Assembly: GCF_051020955.1 (NCBI RefSeq)
Contig: NC_135019.1
Location: 10,747,501-10,811,500 of the forward strand
From: Megalopta genalis
Lineage: Eukaryota > Arthropoda > Insecta > Hymenoptera > Halictidae
Reading direction: 5' to 3'
Length of the DNA: 64,000 bases
Below the pieces are notes generated by a model. It saw nothing but the letters and a program-made list of their open reading frames with translations, did not search any database and was not told where the DNA came from. The stretch's first letter is position 1, and each line of letters starts with the position of its first letter. Positions 11,005 to 21,756 of the stretch are shown here, one piece after another. A program made the position numbers and the translations under genes.

Positions 11005-12516
11005 CCTCGGGTACCTCGGGGACGCTAACCCCCGTACTCACTTGCGGGCCCCTCCCGCAAGCGAGCCCCTGAGGGATCTCCGATCGGAGGAATTATAATT
11101 TCAACAATTTTCAAACGGAACTTTATTTCGAGCTCCAACTTAAAGTGTAAATTCACACACTTTTACAATACACACTTTGTTACAATACAAAGATTGCAGC
11201 TATTTGCTCGGTATCATCCCCGCCTCAAAAAATATTGCCATGGGCAACATTTTCTAGGTCGAAGATGTTACCGATTGCCCGGGTCTCACCGCGAGGAGGT
11301 TGCTGCTTTAGAGACCCGAAAGGGAGTCAGAACGAAGCCGGAATTCGCTATGGCTCCCTTTCTTACAACGACGACTTATGAAACTAAAACACTCACACGC
11401 TTGCTAGCTAGCTATCACACATTTATGCACACTCACTCGATAGTATATGCCAAGTACTATCGCGGACAAAAGTGGATCAAAGAAGAAGTCTCTGACCCAT
11501 GGGGATCAAAACGAATCAGAGCAGAAGGCTATGATTCTTTTAAAGTGAGAAACAATTGCGAATCAGTGCAGAAGGCACTGACTCGAGGGTGACGCGACGC
11601 GTACAATGCTCGCACAAGTCTGGTGCCTCGCAGATCTCGATGGCCGGCGCGATCACATGAGGAATGATGATCCAAAGTTGGATCATCCCACAATGAGTCG
11701 GATTTCTCGCCCTGCGCCCCGCCCCCAAGAGAGAGCTAAGGACGGCTTACATTGCGAATGTGCGAAGCGAGAGCCTCCCCAGAAGGAAGGTCCGCGTTCG
11801 AATCACCACGCCGCATGGTCACTCGTCGAACATCGAGATGTGTCCGGACTTACCCAAGAGTTTGCGCAAGCAAGGCCACCACAGCTCTCTGCTGTGGCGG
11901 AGTAAATAACGAGACGTGAAAAAGTGAAGCTAGGGCAATAGTACTCGACATATGCGAACTTAGCGACTCGGGTACCTCGGGGACGCTACCCCCCGTGCCC
12001 CCCACGAGCGCTCCCGTGGGTCGGGGGCCCCTGAGGGATCTTAACCCCTTGCCGTACCATTTCCTTTACATTTATAATAACTAGAAATTTCTCGATTGTA
12101 ATAATTTCTCGGAAGGAGAGGAACATTTGTATTTATTGTGAGACTATATCTTTTGAACAATTAAATATTGTGGTGAGAAGAAGAGAAATTTTGAAGAACC
12201 TGAAAGAAAGTAATAATATTCATTCTTCAGAGAAATCGTTATCAAAAGCTAGATTCGTTAAAGCACGGCAAGAGGTTAAAAATCTTAAACTAAGACGCAC
12301 GCACTTATTAACTAAGACGCATCCCACGGCGGATAACAATCTATATAATGAACCTGTAACCATTAAATTCAAGTTAGTATGAATAGAAGGTTAAATAGGA
12401 AACCTAAGACCAGCACAGTAGTGCCATGCTAACCCGCACACGAGTGCAATTTTTGAAGAAATGGAGAAAATGAAATTTTACAAAATTAATTTCAGAACCC
12501 TAACAACCTACAAGCG
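11005..12516 (+). repeat. Array monomer U8
   Basis: It is 1512 bp and canonical. Its 300-bp block (11606) shares the U5/U6 variants rather than those of U2, so the 9-kb correspondence seen for U1/U7 does not continue cleanly into the next monomer. Confidence 0.9.
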
Positions 12517-13092
12517 CCTCGGGTACCTCGGGGACGCTAACCCCCGTACTCACTTGCGGGCCCCTCCCACAAGCGAGCCCCTGAGGGATCTCCGATCGGA
12601 GGAATTATAATTTCAACAATTTTCAAACGGAACTTTATTTCGAGCTCCAACTTAAAGTGTAAATTCACACACTTTTACAATACACACTTTGTTACAATAC
12701 AAAGATTGCAGCTATTTGCTCGGTATCATCCCCGACTCAAAAAATATTGCCATGGGCAACATTTTCTAGGTCGATGATGTTACCGATTGCCCGGGTCTCA
12801 CCGCGAGGAGGTTGCTGCTTTAGAGACCCGAAAGGGAGTCAGAACGAAGCCGGAATTCGCTACGGCTCCCTTTCTTATAACGACGACTTATGAAACTAAA
12901 ACACTCACACGCTTGCTAGCTATCTATCACACACTTATGCACACTCACTCGATCGTATATGTCAAGTACTATCGCGGACAAAAGTGGATCAAAGAAGAAG
13001 TCTCTGATTCATGGGGATCAAAACGAATCAGAGCAGAAGGCTATGATTCTTTTAAAGTGAGAAACAATTGCGAGTCAGTGCAGGAGGCACTG
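12517..13092 (+). repeat. Array monomer U9, truncated at the array edge
   Basis: The unit matches others through the long hairpin and the CGGGTCTC/GAGACCCG hairpin, then stops at about 13,092, within the 3' arm of the hairpin that in U1 spans 1051-1077 (GAGTCAGTGC present, pairing arm cut after GCACTG). Unrelated sequence follows. Confidence 0.88.
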
Positions 13093-13436
13093 CGATTTTA
13101 ATCACTCGATAATTAAATTCAAACGAAAAACGCGAGTCATCGAAAAGAAAACATCCTAACTAAGTATGAGATAGAATTCGCACTGTACTCGAAAAGTTGA
13201 GAAACTACTGGTAAAATAAGAGCATGCGACTTACATTTCGATGCGATGTTGGTTCTGGAATTTGTAGTAGGTGGAAGCAAACGAAAGTAGGAGCGGAGTA
13301 GCAATAGCAGCAGCAAAGACAGCAGTAGGAGAGAGGAACACACATTTCAGATTCTAATCGAAAATATTAATTTCCATTTGGAAAAGATTTAGAAATTATT
13401 GGAAACCACTTGGAAATTCGCGTTGAAATTAGACTG

Positions 13437-13640
13437 CAGCCCCCGACGTCAGCCGATCGTCCTAGCCAGCGCCCGAAGCCGCCCGACGCCAGCCGATCGT
13501 CCCAGCCAGCGGCCGACACCAGCCGATCGTCCTAGCCGGCGCACGACGCCAGCCAAATGGTCCTAGCCAGTGCATGACGTCAGCGAACCATTCTAGCAGC
13601 CGCCGGCCAGCGGCCGACGTCAGTCGATCGGCCTAATAGC
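13437..13640. repeat. GC-rich minisatellite, unit about 34 bp
   Basis: About six degenerate copies of a unit with core GACGCCAGCCGATCGTCC followed by TAGCCAGCG. A second cluster of two near-identical copies lies at 14,413-14,474. It contrasts sharply with the AT-rich surroundings. Confidence 0.85.
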
Positions 13641-13655
13641 GTCGCAATTCGCAAT

Positions 13656-13762
13656 GTTTATATCGCGACACTCACGTACGCACGCACACGTACATCGTGT
13701 GGGGTAAACGCCCGGGAGCTGCGAACCGATCGGCTACGTAATTTCGAAGGTCGCTCCGAAAG
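13656..13762 (+). repeat. Duplicated block, copy 1
   Basis: Begins TTTATATCGCGACACTCACG and ends near GATCGGCTACGTAATTTCGA. It is nearly identical to 14,472-14,569 and follows the same GC-rich minisatellite in both places, so the minisatellite and this block were duplicated together. Confidence 0.85.
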
Positions 13763-14084
13763 CATTAAACTTCGGCTACAATAATTATAAGAATTTCTTT
13801 TCCTAATGAAACCACACCTAGCACTCTCTTTCCTGTTTTACTATCTAATGTTTAAACAAAATTAACGAACATAATAATGGGACACCTTGTTTATTAACCC
13901 TTTGCACTCGAGTGGTGGCTCTGAAGCACCACTAAAATTGTTGTATTACGTTCCAAGATAATTTTTATATTAACAAAGTTTAGATTTTAAAAAAATTGCT
14001 AAAAGTGTAACTGTTGTTACGAGTCACCGCAAGACTCAATTTCATATGCACAGAATACACACACTTCGTCTCATACATCTTAAT

Positions 14085-14318
14085 AATTTAATTTATTACA
14101 ATTACACGCATTAAATTTCCTTTAAAATTATATCATATCTTAATTCGTAACAATTTAATATATTATAACTTCACGCACTAATTTTCCTTTAAAATTATAT
14201 TATATCTTATAATTCTTAAGAATTTAATTTATTATAATTACAATTTTGGAAGAGCTTACTTGAAATGCGACTGGTTCCCTCAGTAGCCAAGTTCCGACTA
14301 ATTGAGCAGCGACTTCGC
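14085..14318 (+). repeat. AT-rich 65-bp repeats plus unique tail, copy 1
   Basis: Two to three copies of a unit of about 65 bp containing TTTCCTTTAAAATTATAT, followed by TTTGGAAGAGCTTACTTG and a segment ending GAGCAGCGACTTCGCG. The tail is nearly identical at 15,200-15,294. Confidence 0.82.
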
Positions 14319-14471
14319 GCGTCACGACGTTCGTCGCGTTTTGTCGTGTTCTGTCGTGTTCTGTCGCGTTCCCTACGAGTGCGTCCTTTCGAATTTCTTC
14401 GTTTCGTTCAACCAGCGTCCGACGCCAGCCGATCGTCCTGGCCAGCGTCCGACGCCAGCCGATCGTCCTGG

Positions 14472-14569
14472 CGTTTATATCGCGACACTCACGTACGCAC
14501 GCACACGTACATCGTGTGGGATAAACGCCCGGGAGCTGCGAAACCGATCGGCTACGTAATTTCGAAGGT
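14472..14569 (+). repeat. Duplicated block, copy 2
   Basis: Partner of 13,656-13,762, preceded here by only two minisatellite units. Confidence 0.85.
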
Positions 14570-14573
14570 CTCA

Positions 14574-14957
14574 ATTTCATATGCACAGAATACACTTTGT
14601 CATACAAAATGGAAATACTATAAGTCAGAAAAATTAGCTTAGATTTACAGTTAAAATGGCTTCGAGAGCAAAGAATTAATCACCACAAATATAATACAAA
14701 TAACCACAATACAATAAGTACGATCAACAGCTTTTCAACTTCTTCCGATTTTTATTCCAACATTTATTGGTGCCATTTTCTTAGGCATAGAGTTGCACAG
14801 TTCATTAATATTACATTTACGGAGCTGAAAAACCAGCTGTTTTCTATTAGTTTATAAAAGTAACAATAGGACATTTATTCTGATTTTTAACAAGTATTAT
14901 TGTAACATTTGTCGTAAATTATTTATATGTTATATATAAATTGAATAAATAACTCAC
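14574..14957 (+). repeat. 380-bp duplicated segment, copy 1
   Basis: Starts CATATGCACAGAATACACTT and ends in TTGAATAAATAACTCA. It is almost the same as 16,429-16,803. Its first 100 bp match the right end of the TTAA element at 21,089-21,756, so the duplicated segment carries a broken element end. Confidence 0.88.
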
Positions 14958-14961
14958 TACT

Positions 14962-15294
14962 ATAACTAACTCACGCACTAAGTTTCCTTTAAAATTATAT
15001 TACATCTTAATTCTTAACAATCTAATTTATTATAATTACGCTTTTAGAAGAGCTTCCCTGAAACGCGATTAATTTCACACATCAAGCTTCCTTTAAAATT
15101 ACATTACATCTTAATTCTTAATAATTTAATTTATTATAATTACACGCATTAAATTTCCTTTAAAATTATATTATATATCTTAATTCTTAACAATTTAATT
15201 TATTATAATTATAATTTTGGAAGAGCTTACTTGAAATGCGACTGGTTCCCTCATTAGCCAAGTTCCGACTAATTGAGCAGCGACTTCGCGCCGA
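14962..15294 (+). repeat. AT-rich 65-bp repeats plus unique tail, copy 2
   Basis: About four copies of the same unit with TTTCCTTTAAAATTATAT, then the same tail through GAGCAGCGACTTCGCG. Duplicate of 14,085-14,318. Confidence 0.82.
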
Positions 15295-15394
15295 GCGAGC
15301 ACAAAGGATACCCCCACCACTGACTTTGACGATCGACGATCGCGCGATCGACGGCGATCGATAATTTCGACAATTTTGATTATTTCCATTCATT

Positions 15395-16428
15395 TAATAT
15401 TCGCGATAATTTATTTTGCAATAATGCTATCCGGTGCCCGAGAAATTATTTCATCGCTTAATTTGTTCGTGAAAAGTACCAACGAGGTTCAATTAACAAG
15501 AGTCTTGCATAAATCGATCGAATTGTTTAAGTTATTATATCGAATTGCTTTTGTTAATTAATTTATTATTTCTCGCTTCCTAATATTTGCAACAATTCTG
15601 TTTGATAGAAGCATGGTTAAGCACGTCACTGGCTGTTTAGCCATTTAATTTGTTGGTGAAATTAATTGATAGAGTCAGACATGTGGAATAATGTTTTGTG
15701 CACGAATGTTTCGAGAAATTGTTGCAGTTGACGAGTTTCGTTAATAAATTGATTTTGCTTCTCAATGTTTAATATTTACGAGAACTCTTCTTGCCAATGA
15801 TATTATTAAATATTCCCGTGGCTATTTTGTCATATCATTTCGTAACGGAAGTAATTAATATAACGTCAAACATACAAAGTGATTTTTAAAGCACGAATTT
15901 ATCTACATACATTTATTATTTCTGATTGTTTAATAATAATTATAAGAATTTCATCTTCTAACGATACTTTCTACTACTCTCTTATTTGTTTTACTATCTA
16001 ATGTTTAAATAAAGTTAACTAACATAACTCGGGATAAAGAAAAATTTTCGAAACATAAATATTTGGTAATCCAGTTTCACGTGGATGTCCGATAAATTAT
16101 TTTATCGCTTAAATTGTTCATGAAAAGTACCAACGAGGTTTAATGAACAAGAGACTTGCATAAATCGATCGAATTGTTTAAGTTATTACATTGAATTGCT
16201 TTTGCTAATTAATTTATTATTTCTCGCTTCTTAATATTTACAATAATTCTGAAGTATGGTGAAGTATGGTGAAGTATGGTGAAGCACCCCACTGGCAATT
16301 TTGCTATTTAATTTTCTAGCGAAAATAGCCGATAGAATCAAACATACAAAGTAATATTTCGAGCACAAAAGTTTCAAGAAATTGTTGCAGCAGACGAGCT
16401 TCGTTGATAAATCGATTGCTTTTCGATG
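15395..16428. repeat. Degenerate AT-rich tandem repeats, unit about 170-190 bp
   Basis: Related blocks with core AATTAATTTATTATTTCTCG or TTATTTCTGATTG recur at about 15,555, 15,745, 15,915 and 16,205. The segment 15,395-15,780 is similar to 16,080-16,425 over its whole length. A small 10-bp triplet (GAAGTATGGT) lies at 16,251-16,280. No gene is visible. Confidence 0.7.
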
Positions 16429-16803
16429 TTCATATGCACAGAATACACTTTGTCATACAAAGTGGAAATACTATAAGTCAGAAAAATTAGCTTAGATTTA
16501 CAGTTAAAATGGCTTCGAGAGCAAAGAATTAATCATCACTAATATAATACAAATAACTACAATACAATAAGTACGATCAACAGCTTTTCAACTTCTTCCG
16601 ATTTTTATTCCAACATTTATCGGTGCCATTTTCTTAGGCATAGAGTTGCACGGTTCATTAATATTACATTTACGGAGCAGAAAAACCAGCTGTTTTCTAT
16701 TAGTTTATAAAAGTAACAATAGGACATTTATTCAGATTTTTAACAAGTATTATTGTAACATTTGCCGTAAATTATATATTATATATAAATTGAATAAATA
16801 ACT
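16429..16803 (+). repeat. 380-bp duplicated segment, copy 2
   Basis: Partner of 14,574-14,957 with only scattered substitutions and a small deletion near its end. Confidence 0.88.
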
Positions 16804-18149
16804 CATAAATGTATCTTTACGATATGAATGATCGTAAATTAAAAAATTAGTGACCCGTCATTTTGACTAGTATTAAGATTGTTCCGTATATAATGATTTA
16901 CAATTTCAATTACGCAGCAAATTATCTAAATTAACTAAACAGTGTCATTCTTGATAACTTCGAATAAAATAGCGTCGAGATCCTTCATTCTCAACAGACA
17001 GTAAAGAGTTCTGTTTGTGCTGGTTCATCCGCTGATAACTTATCAGTAACAGTTCGTGAATGATTTTACCGTTCGTAGGAAACTTCTCGGTACGGCGACC
17101 GTTCGAATCGATGAATTCCGATGAATTCGAATCGCGGCGAATCGAAGATCGGCTACTTGATGGATCGATGACGATTGACCGATGATCGCGGACCTCGAGG
17201 TTATCGACCTTCTCGCGTATAGACGGGTTTTACTGTTCCGATCCTACGGTAAAGAATCCTACTGCCTGTTCTTTAAACCCGCCCGACTCGCATGTATCTG
17301 ACGTATCGATCAAACGAGAGAGAAAGAATGCGCAATTAAAGGGTAGCTTTTGTCGTGCATTCCAAGGACCTTCGTAGTTTTAAATAGGGTGTCCCATTTT
17401 CATATTAGCGCGAGCCTTTCGAGAAAACTATTCGATCCGTCGGACAGTTTTACTCGATGCCGAGGGAGAAGTTAAATAGAATGGGGACAGAATGGATAAA
17501 ACGAACGATGATTACTTTATTGCTCCTCGATAAACCTCCCTGTTACTCGTTGCCGTTTTTCCAATAAATTGTACACCGTCGCAACTTTATTCGCTCTTTC
17601 ACTTTATTATCGTCGGCCGAGTTATTAATTCTTTATTTATACATTTTTACAAGCACCACGACCGAACACTCTTTCGAACATATTAACGCGAATTATCGAG
17701 ATCTCGTTGCCTTCTATCGTAGAAAGTAAAAACGCAATCTCATATCCTGGTGGAAAGTCCATTATCCAAAATCCATCGGTGCGAGATTCATAAATGCAAT
17801 CAGCTTATTCTCGACCATGTGAAAAATCTGCATATACATAGAACAACAGCCAGCTAATCTGAGACTCCTCGGCGATAGAAAATCATGGAAAATATATTTT
17901 TCCTTTACCGATTCCTCCAAAAAGATATCTATGGTTTTAAATGCAGAATTTTCGGGCGGACAACGCAATTATCGGATCTCTCCCAGCGGAAAAATGTGAT
18001 CGTGTATCTCTGCTTGACGCAACGCAAGAAAACAAGATTGCATTTCGATTTTCCATAACGCTGGGGAACGGAGATCTCACCGTGAAAAAGTATAATGCGG
18101 GTGGATCAAGTTTTTCTGCATCTCGTAACAGTCCCGTTTCTTTTTCCAG
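16804..18149. other. Unique sequence, no gene seen
   Basis: AT-rich to mixed unique sequence. A short CpG-richer stretch lies at 17,080-17,300. A fragment AATAGGGTGTCCCATTTTC at 17,383 resembles one terminus of the CAAGGTGTCCC element family. I see no supported exon. Confidence 0.6.
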
Positions 18150-18260
18150 ACCGCGATGGGCCGCGGGGCGGAGGGCAAAACCGAGGGTCGGACGCGCGTT
18201 CCACGACGTCCTCGCCGCGATAGAACTCCGTCAGGATATGATAACGATCCACGGACAACG
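18150..18260 (+). other. Possible short exon with acceptor and donor
   Basis: A pyrimidine run ending in CCAG (to 18,149) precedes 111 bp of GC-rich sequence, followed immediately by a GTGAGT donor at 18,261. An ATG at 18,156 in good context (CCGCGATGG) opens a 35-codon frame that ends in phase 0 at the donor; the predicted peptide is basic and unrecognised. The composition contrasts with the AT-rich flanks. It could be a 5' non-coding or initiating exon of an unseen gene, or chance. I cannot identify a partner exon. Confidence 0.25.
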
Positions 18261-18539
18261 GTGAGTACACGTTGGTATCGCGCAACGGCGTAAATTACGC
18301 GGATATGGGTCTTTACCGCAGACGTTTGGCTTCGACGTCGTAATTCAGGGCACGTAATTCACGATCATCGTTTGCGGCCCTCGCACGGGCTTGCATTTAG
18401 GGAACGAACTTCCCGACGAGCCCCTATCCCCTAACGAATGGCCAGAGGTACCGTGCTTTTCATTCTTTTCGTCCCGGCTATTTGCGGCAACCATTTACGA
18501 GCTGCTCGATTCATTCGCGTTTTCGTTATCGAGTTCCTT

Positions 18540-19400
18540 CGATCTCTCATAATTCCATTTGCTTATTTATTTCGGCGATATCTTCATCCTTAGCAACCCT
18601 TCCTTTGATTATTTATTTGAACAATATGTCGATCTTTAGCAACTCTTCAACTTCCTGTCCATTTGAGCAGTATCTTGATCTTTAATTATAGTTCATTTTC
18701 ATAGTTATTTGAACAGTATCTTGATCTTTAGTCACTGTTCATTTCATTATTTATTTGAGCAATATCTTGATCTTTAATTATTGTTCATTTTCTTATTTAT
18801 TTGAACAGTATCTTGATCTTTAGTCACTGTTCATTTTATGATTTATTTGAGCAGTATCTTGATCTTTAGTCACTGTTCATTTTCTTGTTTATTTAAACAG
18901 TATATTGATATTTAGTCGCTGTTGATTTTTTTTTTATTTAAACAGTATCTTGATCTTTAAACACTGTCTATTTTATTATTTATTTGAGCAGTATCTTGAT
19001 CTTTAATTATTGTTCATTTTCTTATTTATTTGAGCAGTATCTTGATCTTTAATTATAGTTCATTTTCTTGTTTATTTAAACAGTATCTTGATCTTTAGTC
19101 ACTGTTCATTTTCTTATTTAATTGAGTCGTATCTTGATCTTTAGTAATTCTTGATTTCCTTATTTATCTGACCAACGTTTTGAATTTTAGTAACTCTCCA
19201 TCTTTTTATTATTTGAGCAATACTTTGATCTTTAGTAACATTTGATTTTCTTATTTATTAATGAAACATCTTGATCTTTGAATACTTTTAATTTCCTTAC
19301 TTATTTAAGAAGTACTATAATCTTTAGTTACTCTTCATCTTTTTATTATTTTAGCAATACCTTGATCTTGGGCAAATTTTTAATTTTCTTATTATCTCGA
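18540..19400. repeat. 46-bp minisatellite
   Basis: About 18 copies of a unit containing CAGTATCTTGATCTTTAG, then CACTGTTCATTTTCTTATTT. The spacing of CAGTATCTTG is exactly 46 bp for at least six consecutive copies (18,668 to 18,898) and becomes irregular towards 19,400. Confidence 0.92.
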
Positions 19401-19832
19401 ACCAAAAAGCGAACTCTATAAATAGTTCTAAATAAAAATGTTTTCCAATAATTGCCAGATAAAGGAGTTTCATAAAAATTTGCTCCTCCGCTTAACAGTT
19501 TTAATTGCTTCAAATTACCACGGCTAGTATATTCTTCTATTCTTCTGATTTACGGTTTCATGTTCCATTCTACCGTACTTATTTTTCTCATGAATGCATA
19601 ATTGCCGCAGCCCGCTTCGTAACTACTAATCTTATAAGCACAATAACGTAGCTACAGCTTCGAATAAATACTAGTACAATGACAAAAGAAAATGGGAAGA
19701 GGAGTAAAGCTAAGATGATCCGATGATACTTAGGAGCAAGTTATAATGGTCTAAAATTCGCAGTTTCCACTGTGTCCAATAATCTTCCGCACACAATAAC
19801 GTACCTACATCAACGAACAAATTTTGCGAATA

Positions 19833-20012
19833 CAGTAAATTCTTCCCAATCGTTCCTCAGCTTCTAAACAAAAATGAACAATTCGGATTATTCTATTATC
19901 GATTGCCAACGACTATAAAAAATCTCCTTTTATAATACGACTATAATATCTCCTTTTCCCAAATTGTCCATTTTCGTTTACAAATTGAGGGACAATTGGG
20001 GAGAATTTACCG
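19833..20012. mobile_element. Foldback element (CAGTAATGTCTC family), old copy
   Basis: Degraded member: the left end is CAGTAAATTCTTCCCAAT and the right end pairs with it (GGGGAGAATTTACC). The internal AAATTGTCCATTTTCGTT motif is shared with better copies elsewhere. Confidence 0.7.
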
Positions 20013-21084
20013 CGTATACAAATAAAATAAAACAAGAAGAACGCGGCTAGGATAATTTCGTGATACTGATTGGGAGTAACGGACGAGGGAAATGCGCGTT
20101 TTTCAAACGTTGCGATTCGAAGAGGACACGGTCGTTGCTGCTCTCCCCTTTAAAAAGGTTCGATTAAAATATCGAGGATTATGGCTCTGCGGCTTGGTAA
20201 GAGTATCGCTAGCATCGAACAGCTCCTCGTAAATTTGCTGCGATTTAAATGGAATTCGCTGGAAACGAGCGACCTCCACCACCGCCGCCGCCACCACCCT
20301 GCACCCCTCCCGCGCGATTACTGCACTCGGTAAATTGTTTCGATTCGTGGTGGCCGGCGCGGTGGAAGATTTATCTGTAGAAAATTCCTCCATTGAGGAG
20401 ACAATTATCGACACGGAATCGAGAGGCAAGAGAGGGTGGTGGTCGCATGCACCACCCTCGAAACACGTTCTCGCATACGCCGGCCGCGACGCGGCGCGTA
20501 GGTGTTAAATTGGCCGAGACGCACGCATGCGTCCGCTGGATGCCTCGGCGAGGGGATCTCCTTTCGCGGAGGGGACGATTGGATTTTAATGATCGCGACA
20601 TGCTCGTCGATCGTCCCGTCGGTCCTTCCCTATCGAGTCCCATCAAGGCCGCGGGTCGCCGAGGTCGTTCGCTAAGACACGATCCGGCCGCGACCGGCCC
20701 GGCATCGATCCCCGATATATTTGTTATGAAATATCTGTCAATCGCATGCGAGCCGGCTATAAAACATCACCGCCGGTCCGACAACGATTTTTCGGCATTC
20801 GAAGCTCCGCTTTGCGCCAGATCGCTCGCTAATCGAGTTCCAGAGAGGATTCGTGCGACCCGAATGACACCGATACCGCTCCAATTGTTTCGAATTTGTT
20901 CTTTTCACGTCGCCGGACAGTCCAATCCCTGGCTCTACAACCAAGACTAGCGACCAAGATTTTTCTATGCAATCTACTCGACGCGAACGTTTTATTCGTT
21001 TCTTCTTAATCGACTCTTCTATTATTAAAAGTTTCTTATCATAAGGGAACGAAAGTAAGCGGAGACATGCACACCAGGGAATTA
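20013..21084. other. CpG-rich block, no gene recognised
   Basis: 20,270-20,930 is rich in CpG and in purine/pyrimidine runs, with open frames on both strands; none shows a known domain. It could be a promoter or first exon of an unseen gene. Confidence 0.4.
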
Positions 21085-21088
21085 TTAA

Positions 21089-21756
21089 CCCTTTGCACTC
21101 GAGTGGTGACTCTGAGGCACCACTAAAATTCTTAATTCACGTTCCAAGATAATTTTTATATTATCCGTTTGAGTCCAAGAGGGTATTGAAAAAACACTGT
21201 CGAAGAATCCCAAACAGCGCAACCGCGCTTTCTCTAAACGAGTACGAAAAGACCCAAGCAGCGCGACACAGCGCTTGTTTTATTTTATGTCGAGAAATAC
21301 CAAGCGGCGCAATAATAATGGATTAAAAATTTTTATTTTGTAATGTATTATTGCATATATATATATATATTATTACAGTATTATTCTACCTATTGTAAAA
21401 TGTACTATTTACATTAAAAGGAGCGATTTACATTAAAATGTGCGATGTACTCGCTTCGGCAAATCTGAGCGCGCATCGACAATCGGTAACGCACCGTCAG
21501 TTGTCCACAATGTTCGAAATATGCTGGGTTTTCTCGACATAAAATCACAACAGCGCGATCGCGCTGCTTGGGACTCAAACGATTAATAAAGTTTAAATTA
21601 AAAAAAAACTGTTAAAAGTGTATAACTGTCATCACAAGTCGTCGCAAGACTCAATTTCATACGCATAGAATGCACTTTGTCGTACAAAATGGAAATACCA
21701 TAATTCAGAAAAATTATTTTAGATTTACAGTTAAAATGGCTTCGAGTGCAAATGGG
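21089..21756. mobile_element. TTAA-flanked element containing a second element
   Basis: The ends are TTAA-CCCTTTGCACTCGAGTGG (left TTAA at 21,085) and TTCGAGTGCAAATGGG-TTAA (right TTAA at 21,757-21,760). Without the internal insertion it would be about 250 bp, so it is non-autonomous. TTAA duplication and CCC termini suggest piggyBac-like transposition. Confidence 0.82.
21165..21582. mobile_element. Nested TTAA element with CGTTTGAGTCC ends
   Basis: A 418-bp insertion inside the element at 21,089-21,756. The uninterrupted homologue at 13,966 reads TATATTAACAAAG, so the insertion hit a TTAA (now TTAT on the left and TTAA on the right). Termini are CCGTTTGAGTCC and GGACTCAAACGA. The interior holds several short AGCGCG/CGCGCT palindromes and a TA run. 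Confidence 0.78.

Larger units (their letters stand above)
1..13092. repeat. Tandem array of about 1.5-kb hairpin-rich monomers
   Basis: Nine successive monomers plus a leading fragment share the same order of landmarks: GC-rich box A, a 62-nt hairpin, a series of shorter hairpins, a 300-bp block starting ATGCTCGCACAAG, GC-rich box G, an AT-rich block, the subrepeat with core CGGCGGATGATAAT, and the subrepeat with core GCACACGAGTGC. Canonical monomers (U1, U5, U7, U8) are 1507-1514 bp; U2, U4 and U6 are longer because the subrepeats or AT block are expanded, and U3 is short. Copies are very similar, as in a homogenised satellite. The many short open frames (99 aa from the ATGCTCGC start, 62 aa on the opposite strand) recur only because the DNA recurs; no known domain is visible. 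The array continues left of the window. It could be a satellite, or a repeated structured RNA locus. Confidence 0.93.
13898..14675. mobile_element. TTAA-flanked element, broken and enlarged
   Basis: The left end TTAA-CCCTTTGCACTCGAG is at 13,894. A degraded right end (TTCGAGAGCAAAGAA-TTAA) is at 14,661-14,679. Between the ends, AT-rich repeats and the GC minisatellite have been acquired. TTAA flanks and a terminus starting CCC are typical of non-autonomous piggyBac-like elements; the family is inferred from these features alone. Confidence 0.65.

Noticed and set aside
1..13092. Hammerhead ribozyme / retrozyme array
   Set aside because: I looked for the CTGATGA and GAAA core in hairpin context and did not find it.
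1..13092. CRISPR-like array of short repeats
   Set aside because: The short subrepeats are directly adjacent, without unique spacers, in a eukaryotic satellite.
20393..20950. 185-codon plus-strand frame
   Set aside because: CpG-rich region, no domain, no splice or start support.
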